Assembly (NCBI RefSeq): GCF_028618695.1
Contig: NZ_JAQIVI010000453.1
Location: 1 to 11,785 of the forward strand
DNA from: Natrinema soli
GTDB taxonomy: Archaea; Halobacteriota; Halobacteria; Halobacteriales; Natrialbaceae
DNA length: 11,785 nt
Reading direction: 5' to 3'
Made by a program: the position numbers and the translations under genes. Position 1 is the first letter of the stretch. The number at the start of each line of letters is the position of its first letter. This document shows positions 7,048-11,785 of the stretch, piece after piece. Below the pieces are notes generated by a model. The model saw only the letters and a list, made by a program, of their open reading frames with translations. It was not told where the DNA came from and ran no database searches.

Positions 7048-7243
7048 ATGGAGCGTCCTGCTATCGTGGCAACACGGAATCGCCACGCCCTCCCCAGCCG
7101 ATTCGCTCGGTCACTGGCTCACGGCCTTCGGCCGTTCGCCTTTCCGCGGCGCTTTGCGCCGCGCTTCCGTTCTCTCGCTCATCCCTCGCACGGAGTCGAG
7201 CAGACGGTTCGACGACGGCGAACCGTCGCACAGCGCGCGCCAC
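7048..7243 (+). repeat. Multi-hairpin dispersed repeat, copy 2
   Basis: The second of two related non-coding elements, in the same orientation as copy 1. The head 7048-7103 matches 2466-2521 at 51 of 56 bases, and the tail 7229-7243 is identical to 2707-2721. Between them are hairpins at 7121-7135 (6 bp stem, TTC loop), 7145-7163 (8 bp, TTT loop) and 7203-7227 (9 bp, 7-base loop). The stem sequences differ from those of copy 1 while pairing is kept. It is 60 bases shorter than copy 1, with fewer hairpins. It lies between the MBL promoter and the tfe promoter, oriented toward tfe. Confidence 0.75.
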
Positions 7244-7324
7244 CGCCCGACGGTTTCTCGGCTCGGCCCAGTGCGATACCGCCCCTCCGTATCTCGACTC
7301 GGTGGGGCCGGGCACTTGACAAGC

Positions 7325-7330
7325 TTTAAT
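7325..7330 (+). promoter_or_regulatory. TATA box of the tfe operon
   Basis: TTTAAT centred about 29 bases before the ATG at 7356. It supports that start over an in-frame upstream ATG (7329) that would overlap the box itself, and predicts a leader of zero to a few bases for the tfe-DUF2110-lipoprotein transcript. Confidence 0.55.
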
Positions 7331-7355
7331 GGCTCCATGCCGTTACAGGAAGGTA

Positions 7356-7874
7356 ATGGCTTTTGAGGACCTGCTCGAGGATCCGGTAATCCAGAAATAT
7401 TTGCACGAGCTGGTCGGTCCCAAGGGGATGCCCGTCGCTGCGGCACCGCCGGACGGCGAAGTGACCGACGAGGAGCTCGCCGAGGAACTCGACCTCGAGT
7501 TGAACGACGTGCGGCGCGCGCTGTTCATTCTGTACGAGAACGATCTCGCCACGTATCGGCGACTGCGCGACGAGGACTCGGGGTGGCTGACCTACCTCTG
7601 GACCTTCGAGTACGACAACATTCCGGAGAACCTCGAGGAGGAGATGTACCGGCTCCACGAGGCGCTCGACGACCGCCGAGAGTACGAGCGCAACCACGAG
7701 TTCTACCTCTGCGAGATCTGTTCCATTCGGTTCGAGTTCGGCGAAGCGATGGACTTCGGCTTCGAGTGTCCGGAGTGTGGCTCGCCGCTGGAATCGATGG
7801 ATAACGATCGCCTGGTCAACGCGATGGACGACCGCCTCGCGTCGCTCGAGGACGAACTCAACCTGGACGCCTAA
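7356..7874 (+). CDS. tfe: Transcription initiation factor E alpha (TFE)
   Basis: A 172-residue archaeal TFE alpha, orthologous to the N-terminal half of eukaryotic TFIIE alpha. It helps TBP and TFB open the promoter and stabilises the RNA polymerase clamp. Residues 1-90 form the winged helix (FEDLLEDPVIQKYLHELVG, later LNDVRRALFILYENDLATYRR and a WLTYLW wing). A helical linker (about 91-115) follows, then a zinc ribbon with C119, C122, C138 and C141, and an acidic helical end. All four zinc ligands are present and the length is typical. I chose the ATG at 7356 since it begins the conserved MAFEDLLEDP and fits the TATA box. The TAA overlaps the ATG of the DUF2110 gene by one base (TAATG), an operon signature. 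Confidence 0.97.
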   Translation: MAFEDLLEDPVIQKYLHELVGPKGMPVAAAPPDGEVTDEELAEELDLELNDVRRALFILYENDLATYRRLRDEDSGWLTYLWTFEYDNIPENLEEEMYRLHEALDDRREYERNHEFYLCEICSIRFEFGEAMDFGFECPECGSPLESMDNDRLVNAMDDRLASLEDELNLDA

Positions 7875-8578
7875 TGGTCGTACTCGCAACTAAACTGTAC
7901 GTCGAAGGAGACGCCCGCGAGCGCTCGCTGGATTCGCTGCGGTCGCTGGTCACCAACGAAATCGGCGAACTCGACGTCGAATTCGAGATCGGGATCCGTC
8001 ACGACGACTTCCCGTCGGTGACGATCGAGGGCGACGACGCCACCGTCGCGCGAAACGTCCTCCGCGAGGAGTTCGGCGAGATCGTCCCCGACCTTGAGGC
8101 CGGCGAAACGTACGTCGGCACGCTCGAGTCCTGGGACGACGACGGGTTCGTCCTCGACGCGGGACAGGGCGACGGCGTCCGGATCACGACCGACGAACTC
8201 GGGCTCGGCCCGGGGTCGGCGACGCAGATCCGCGAGCGGTACGGGCTCGTTCAGCATCTGCCGTTGCAGTTCGTGTACGGCGGCGATGCGGATAGCGACG
8301 ATGATGCCGACGCCACTCCGTCCCGGCTCGCCGACGCCGAGCAGGATCGGCTCTACGGGTGGACCCGCGGCGACGGGCGGCTCAACGTCAACAGCGCGAC
8401 GCGAGCCGAGGTTCGGGCCACGCTCAACCGCGCCGGCCACGCGCAGGACTACGTCACCGTCGAACGACTCGGGCTGCTCGAGCAGAGCGTCATCTGTACC
8501 GAAAACACCGACCCGCCGGGTCTCCTCGCGAGCGTCGGCGAGTACCTCCCGGCCGAGCTCCGCTGTGTCGTTCCCTAG
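7874..8578 (+). CDS. DUF2110 family protein
   Basis: A 234-residue protein of the archaeal DUF2110 family, which from memory is regularly encoded next to tfe. The N-terminal part (1-70) is a mixed alpha/beta region; residues about 74-97 (LEAGETYVGTLESWDDDGFVLDAG) look like the first strands of an S1/OB-like barrel; an acidic linker lies at 138-150 (DADSDDDADATPS); the C-terminal part (155-234) is again alpha/beta and ends near RCVVP. No catalytic motif is visible. An RNA- or nucleic-acid-binding role beside TFE is plausible from the OB-like segment and linkage, but unproven. The start overlaps the tfe stop by one base, and the stop is 1 base before the next gene, so translation is probably coupled through all three genes. 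Confidence 0.93.
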   Translation: MVVLATKLYVEGDARERSLDSLRSLVTNEIGELDVEFEIGIRHDDFPSVTIEGDDATVARNVLREEFGEIVPDLEAGETYVGTLESWDDDGFVLDAGQGDGVRITTDELGLGPGSATQIRERYGLVQHLPLQFVYGGDADSDDDADATPSRLADAEQDRLYGWTRGDGRLNVNSATRAEVRATLNRAGHAQDYVTVERLGLLEQSVICTENTDPPGLLASVGEYLPAELRCVVP

Positions 8579-8579
8579 C

Positions 8580-9350
8580 ATGAACCGACGGCTCGTTTTC
8601 GCGACGATCGCGGTCGTGTTGCTGACGACGGGAGCCGGCTGCTCGGCGTTCTTCGGCGGACTCTCGGACGAGGAGCTCGACCGCGAGCAGGAGTACGGCG
8701 ACCTGCGTGAGACCGAGACTGACGCCGACGTCACCATCGCGCTCGAGGACGGAAACCTGCTCGGCGGCGGCGAGTTCCGGGCCGTCTACGACCTCAGCGG
8801 GACCGACGAACTGGAGTTGCACCAGTCGACCCTCTTTAGCGACGAACCGCTGAACATCCACAGCGTTCGCTACTGGTATCCCAACGGCACCGAACTCACG
8901 GGCTCGGAGCTCGAGATCGAACAGGGAGGATCGGCGACCACCGTCCAGGTTCCCGACGGGGACGGCACGCTCGCGTTCTCCGGCGAGGCCGGGCGCAAGA
9001 CGTTCCAGCAGCCGGCCTACGTCGCGGGCTCCTACGAGGTGCTGGTCCCCGAGGGTCATCGGACGTCGAATTTCCTGTTCGGCGACGTGTCGCCTAACGG
9101 GTACGAGCGCACGGTTGCCGACGATCAGGAGCGACTCTACTGGGAGGAAATCGACGAGGACAGCACGGTCTCGCTTCGATACTATCTCGCGCGTGACATC
9201 CCGCTGTTCCTCGGTCTCATCGGGGCGGTCGTCCTCATCGGCGGCATCGGGATCGGCTACTACTACCGACAGGCCAAGCGACTCCGGGAGCAACGAGAGG
9301 AGTTCGGCGTCGACGACGATTCCGACGACGGGCCGCCGGGGCTCCTGTAG
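8580..9350 (+). CDS. Membrane-anchored lipoprotein, DUF5803-type
   Basis: A 256-residue envelope protein. The N-terminus is a lipoprotein signal (MNRRLVFATIAVVLLTTGAGC) with the likely lipidated cysteine C21. Residues about 22-200 form an acidic, beta-rich outer domain with several aromatic pairs (RYWYPNGTE, YVAGSYEVLVPEGH). A second membrane helix follows at about 207-229 (IPLFLGLIGAVVLIGGIGIGYYY), then a cytosolic basic and finally acidic tail. It would thus span the membrane once while also carrying a lipid anchor. I assign DUF5803 from memory of the haloarchaeal tfe locus; its function is unknown. It starts 1 base after the DUF2110 stop. A longer in-frame opening from 8094 overlaps DUF2110 and is rejected. 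Confidence 0.87.
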   Translation: MNRRLVFATIAVVLLTTGAGCSAFFGGLSDEELDREQEYGDLRETETDADVTIALEDGNLLGGGEFRAVYDLSGTDELELHQSTLFSDEPLNIHSVRYWYPNGTELTGSELEIEQGGSATTVQVPDGDGTLAFSGEAGRKTFQQPAYVAGSYEVLVPEGHRTSNFLFGDVSPNGYERTVADDQERLYWEEIDEDSTVSLRYYLARDIPLFLGLIGAVVLIGGIGIGYYYRQAKRLREQREEFGVDDDSDDGPPGLL

Positions 9351-9406
9351 TCAGGTCGACATCGATTTTCCGGCTGATTCAGCGTTTATCCGATCGGGAC
9401 GGCCGC

Positions 9407-9865
9407 TCAGCCGTGTATCGTTCGTTCGTCGAGCCAGACGACGTCCGAGCCGTCGATCTCGAGTCGGCCTTTGACGTGGGTCGTGTTCGTGCGTGGCGGC
9501 TCGAGCGCGGCCGTTCGGACGGTTCTGGTCGCCTCGACGTGGTCGACGAGCCAGCTGTAATAGCGGTCCGTCTCGTCGGTAACGGCGAAAACGAGGAGTT
9601 TCGGCTCGTCGACCCGGGTCGCCGTTCGAAACGTCGAACCGAACACCCGGGGGAGGTCGACCACTCTGACTCGTTCACCGGCGACGGTGATCGTCCCCGC
9701 GTTCCACGGATCGGCGGTGTCGGCGAGGGAAGCGTCGTCAGCGACGCCCAGCATGGAGGCCACGGACTCGGCCCTGACGCAGTATCGCCGCTCCTCGAGG
9801 TCGAACGTGAGGACGGTCACGCGTTCGTCGTCGGTGCTGGGTTCGTCGTTCGAAGCCGATGCCAT
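9407..9865 (-). CDS. CheW-domain protein (second CheW paralogue)
   Basis: A 152-residue protein with one CheW-like domain from about residue 15 to the end, after a short acidic N-terminus. Visible family features are the first strand VLTFDLEERRYCVRAESVASMLGV (17-40), the central GTITVAGERVRVVDLPRVFG (57-76, CheW's hydrophobic core and DLR-type segment), LLVFAV (90-95) and a C-terminal WLDERTIHG. CheW proteins join chemoreceptors to the CheA kinase. It lies divergently beside cheW1 and the che cluster, which supports a taxis role. It is diverged from CheW1, so a different receptor set or a non-taxis scaffold is possible. I chose ATG 9865 because a TATA box is 28 bases upstream; a longer frame into cheW1 is rejected. 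Confidence 0.87.
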   Translation of the reverse strand: MASASNDEPSTDDERVTVLTFDLEERRYCVRAESVASMLGVADDASLADTADPWNAGTITVAGERVRVVDLPRVFGSTFRTATRVDEPKLLVFAVTDETDRYYSWLVDHVEATRTVRTAALEPPRTNTTHVKGRLEIDGSDVVWLDERTIHG

Positions 9866-9889
9866 TTCGTCTGAAGACTTCCCGTTCGG

Positions 9890-9897
9890 AAAATAAG
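9890..9897 (-). promoter_or_regulatory. TATA box of the divergent CheW-domain gene
   Basis: Minus-strand CTTATTTT centred about 28 bases before the ATG at 9865, consistent with a leaderless transcript. Confidence 0.55.
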
Positions 9898-9972
9898 CCT
9901 TCCGGTGCGCAACGTGGGGTGGATGCGTCCGGACACATATCAACGTAGTGAACATACGTGACGGAGTCAACG

Positions 9973-9978
9973 TTTTAG
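9973..9978 (+). promoter_or_regulatory. Probable TATA box of cheW1
   Basis: TTTTAG centred about 32 bases before the cheW1 ATG at 10007, predicting a leader of a few bases. It lies in the 141-base divergent gap shared with the other CheW gene; the two boxes are about 80 bases apart. Confidence 0.45.
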
Positions 9979-10006
9979 TGATGGCCGCTGATACACGAAC
10001 GAGACC

Positions 10007-10789
10007 ATGGCCCCGGACCTCTCCGAGAAGCTCCTCGGAATCGATATCGACGACGCCGATCGCACCCGCGATTCGGACGGCGGGGACGACGAGCAGGAAG
10101 AACTCCGTCAGTTCGTCTTCGCCGGCGTCGGTGAACACCGACTCGCACTGCCGGTGGACGCGGTCAGAACGATCACCGAACCACCGACGGAGCTGACCCG
10201 CGTCCCACGCGCGCCGCCCGCGATCGAGGGACTAATGGATCTCAGGGGCGAGATCACGGCCGTCCTCGATCCGCGGGTTCACTTCCCGGTCTCCGAATCC
10301 CGCTCGGGCCGCGAGCGACTGCTCGTGCTCGATCGCTCGAGCGACCGACAGTCGGCAGCGATCCGCGTCGACGAGGTGATCGGCGTCGAGACCGTCCCCG
10401 AAAGCGACGTGATCGACGCGGACACCGTCGGTGCCAGTGAGCTGTCGGGCGACGCCCTCGATCATCCCCTGGTCCTCGCACTCGTTACGCAAGAACGGAA
10501 ACCGGAGCCGCGCGTCGGACGCGCGACCACGGACGGATCGGCCGACGACGGTGTCGAGACACCCGGGGCCGGAGCGACAGTCGGTGGCGGCGGTTCCGCG
10601 GCGCTGTCGTCGGCTCGTCGCACGAGCGGCGGCGAGCCGATCGGGGAGACGTTCGAGATCGAATCGGACGAGGACACCGCCGACGATATCGATGCGAGCG
10701 AGACGGACGATTCGACGCAGGAGATCATCGTCGAAGCGACCGCGCTCGTCGATATCGACCGACTGCTGTTGGCGTCGGAAAACCGGTAA
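10007..10789 (+). CDS. cheW1: Chemotaxis coupling protein CheW1 with a long internal insert
   Basis: A 260-residue CheW that links chemoreceptors (Htr/MCP) to the CheA kinase at the membrane. After a 32-residue acidic head, the fold starts at QFVFAGVGEHRLALPVDAV (35-53), continues with RVPRAPPAIEGLMDLRGEITAVLDPR (65-90, the family's most conserved stretch) and LLVLDR (105-110) and reaches HPLVLALV at 153-160. The usual final strand and helix appear only at 239-256 (EIIVEATALVDIDRLLL). Between them, residues about 163-238 are a low-complexity insert, first with glycine and alanine, then highly acidic. A typical CheW is about 150-170 residues. Start ATG 10007 is the first start of the frame. 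cheY follows after 138 bases with its own possible promoter. Confidence 0.95.
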   Translation: MAPDLSEKLLGIDIDDADRTRDSDGGDDEQEELRQFVFAGVGEHRLALPVDAVRTITEPPTELTRVPRAPPAIEGLMDLRGEITAVLDPRVHFPVSESRSGRERLLVLDRSSDRQSAAIRVDEVIGVETVPESDVIDADTVGASELSGDALDHPLVLALVTQERKPEPRVGRATTDGSADDGVETPGAGATVGGGGSAALSSARRTSGGEPIGETFEIESDEDTADDIDASETDDSTQEIIVEATALVDIDRLLLASENR

Positions 10790-10798
10790 GACTGCTGC

Positions 10799-10812
10799 GA
10801 ACCGGCGGTTTT
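10799..10812 (+). terminator. Possible terminator after cheW1
   Basis: A small inverted repeat (AACC-GGC-GGTT) followed by a T-rich step (TTTT at 10809-10812), 10 bases after the cheW1 stop. Archaeal termination mainly needs the T run, which here is short, so partial termination at best. Confidence 0.25.
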
Positions 10813-10854
10813 CGATCCTCTGCTCTGAGTGGGGTCTCCGGGGCAGATTCGACA

Positions 10855-10901
10855 TTTATCATGACTGATAATCGAGAGACAGCATTTATGGTAGTTGTAT
10901 C
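10855..10901 (+). promoter_or_regulatory. Candidate cheY promoter region
   Basis: Three TATA-like boxes lie in the 138-base gap before cheY: TTTATC (10855-10860), TTTATG (10885-10890) and TTGTATC (10895-10901). The last is about 30 bases before the ATG at 10928 and fits a near-leaderless cheY transcript; the others would give leaders of roughly 14 and 44 bases. cheY-cheB can therefore probably be transcribed apart from cheW1. Confidence 0.4.
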
Positions 10902-10927
10902 TCTACGGACGTTTGGTGTACTACTGA

Positions 10928-11290
10928 ATGTCGACAGGGGTGCTCATCGTGGACGACTCTCATTTTATGCGGAACCTATTGCGGCAGATCTTGGAACAAG
11001 ATTACCGCATTCTCGGGGAGGCGTCCAACGGAGCAGAAGCCGTCAAACTGTACAAAGAACACGACCCCGACATCGTCATGATGGATATCGTGATGCCGAA
11101 ATGCAACGGCATCAAGGCGACCGCGGCGATCAAGAAAATCGATCCGGACGCCCGCGTCATCATGTGTACGAGCGTTGGACAGCGTGAGAAAATGAAACTC
11201 GCCGTGAAAGCTGGTGCGGACGGCTACGTGACGAAACCGTTCGAGGAGCCCAGCGTTAGAAAGGCCCTCTCAGACGTTGTCGCGGCATGA
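10928..11290 (+). CDS. cheY: Chemotaxis response regulator CheY
   Basis: A 120-residue single receiver domain, the standard CheY length. The phosphorylation site is complete: acidic pair D9 and D10, phospho-acceptor D53, switch threonine T81 and lysine K103. The segments GVLIVDDSHFMRNLLRQIL, PDIVMMDIVMP and VIMCTSVGQREKMK are characteristic of archaeal CheY. Phosphorylated by CheA, it signals to the archaellum motor through the archaeal adaptor CheF (family knowledge). Eleven lysines, eight of them AAA, and about 17 basic against 17 acidic residues give it a neutral charge, unlike its neighbours. It also has an AGA arginine codon (R111). Its stop overlaps the cheB start (ATGA), which implies translational coupling. 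Confidence 0.97.
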   Translation: MSTGVLIVDDSHFMRNLLRQILEQDYRILGEASNGAEAVKLYKEHDPDIVMMDIVMPKCNGIKATAAIKKIDPDARVIMCTSVGQREKMKLAVKAGADGYVTKPFEEPSVRKALSDVVAA

Positions 11291-11785
11291 CGCGAGCACT
11301 CGTTGTCGACGACTCGAGGTTCATGCGGACAGTCATCGGCAACGCGCTCGGCAAGGCCGGCTACGAGGTCGAAACGGCGGCGAACGGCGCGGACGGTGTG
11401 GTACTCGCCTCGACCTTCGACCCGGACGTCGTCACGATGGATGTCGAAATGCCCGAGATGGGCGGCATCGATGCCGTCGAGCGGATCATGGCGACGAATC
11501 CGACTATGATCCTCATGCTCAGCGTTCACACTGAACGCGGTACTGAGGCCACGCTCGACGCCCTCGAGCGCGGTGCCGTCGATTTCCTTCACAAGCCCGA
11601 CGGCTCCGACTCGCGCAACATCGCCCACCTCACGGACGAGGTCGTCGCGAAAGTCGACGACTTGGCCGAGGCGAACGTCTCGTCGGTCGCACTCGCTCGC
11701 GCCACGGCGGCGGCTCACTCGACCCGATCGGGACGGGCCGGCGGCCCGGGATACAATACCGCGACCGGAAACGCCGTCGCGGGCG
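11287..11785 (+). CDS. cheB: Protein-glutamate methylesterase CheB, N-terminal part
   Basis: The first 166 residues of CheB, cut by the window end. Residues 1-120 are a complete receiver domain: D8, D9, phospho-acceptor D52 in TMDVEMPEMGG, switch S79 in MLSVHT, and K103 in HKPDG. From about 125 the sequence becomes the alanine-, serine- and glycine-rich linker that precedes the C-terminal methylesterase domain, which lies outside. When phosphorylated by CheA, CheB removes methyl groups from receptor glutamates and deamidates glutamines, resetting sensitivity. The ATG at 11287 overlaps the cheY TGA. cheA would be expected next, based on haloarchaeal gene order. Naming as CheB rather than a lone receiver rests on receiver type, linker and position after cheY. 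Confidence 0.93.
   Translation, partial: MTRALVVDDSRFMRTVIGNALGKAGYEVETAANGADGVVLASTFDPDVVTMDVEMPEMGGIDAVERIMATNPTMILMLSVHTERGTEATLDALERGAVDFLHKPDGSDSRNIAHLTDEVVAKVDDLAEANVSSVALARATAAAHSTRSGRAGGPGYNTATGNAVAG

Noticed and set aside
6905..7366. Several overlapping plus-strand open frames between the MBL gene and tfe
   Set aside because: They run through repeat copy 2 and the tfe promoter, overlap one another in different phases, and have basic, low-complexity products with no recognisable domain.
9866..10138. Longer start for the minus-strand CheW protein
   Set aside because: Would begin inside cheW1 and span the promoter gap; the ATG at 9865 has a well-spaced TATA box.
10861..11187. Plus-strand 108-codon frame overlapping cheY
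   Set aside because: Out of phase with cheY, arginine/glutamine-rich, no domain; the first part is the cheY promoter region.

Overview
The window is chromosomal DNA from a haloarchaeon (class Halobacteria). The evidence is high G+C, strongly acidic proteins (long D/E runs, few lysines), frequent CTCGAG-type codon pairs, TATA-type boxes about 25-30 bases before start codons with no Shine-Dalgarno (leaderless transcription), and archaea-specific genes such as TFE alpha, aTrm56 and a haloarchaeal che cluster. The style resembles Natrinema/Haloterrigena relatives, but that is an impression and not a determination.

Layout. 1-1061: 3' part of an acetate-type sodium/solute symporter, followed after 2 bases by a universal stress protein. 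1061-1582: a 72-residue membrane protein between two inverted, related hairpin elements. 1580-2346 (minus): a cupin and a small membrane protein. 2347-2852: a non-coding stretch with the first copy of a multi-hairpin repeat, then the tRNA methyltransferase Trm56. 3461-4114 (minus): a membrane protein with a cytosolic winged-helix-like domain. 4289-5866: an acyl-CoA ligase-type AMP-binding enzyme, convergent with a metallo-beta-lactamase-fold hydrolase (minus, 5898-6893). 6894-7355: a non-coding stretch with the second copy of the repeat. 7356-9350: a tight operon of TFE alpha, DUF2110 and a membrane-anchored lipoprotein (DUF5803-type). 9407-9865 (minus): a CheW-domain protein, divergent from cheW1 (10007), cheY (10928) and cheB (11287, cut by the window end).

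How they work together. The right end is the start of the taxis signalling cluster: CheW couples receptors to the CheA kinase, CheY carries the signal to the archaellum, and CheB resets receptor methylation. The middle carries core information genes (tRNA modification, transcription initiation), each preceded by a copy of the repeat. The left part is small-molecule uptake and stress response. I found no phage, transposase, CRISPR or defence system. The least explained elements are the paired multi-hairpin repeats, the hairpin pair around the 72-residue gene, the large acidic insert in CheW1, and the lysine-rich, charge-balanced CheY.
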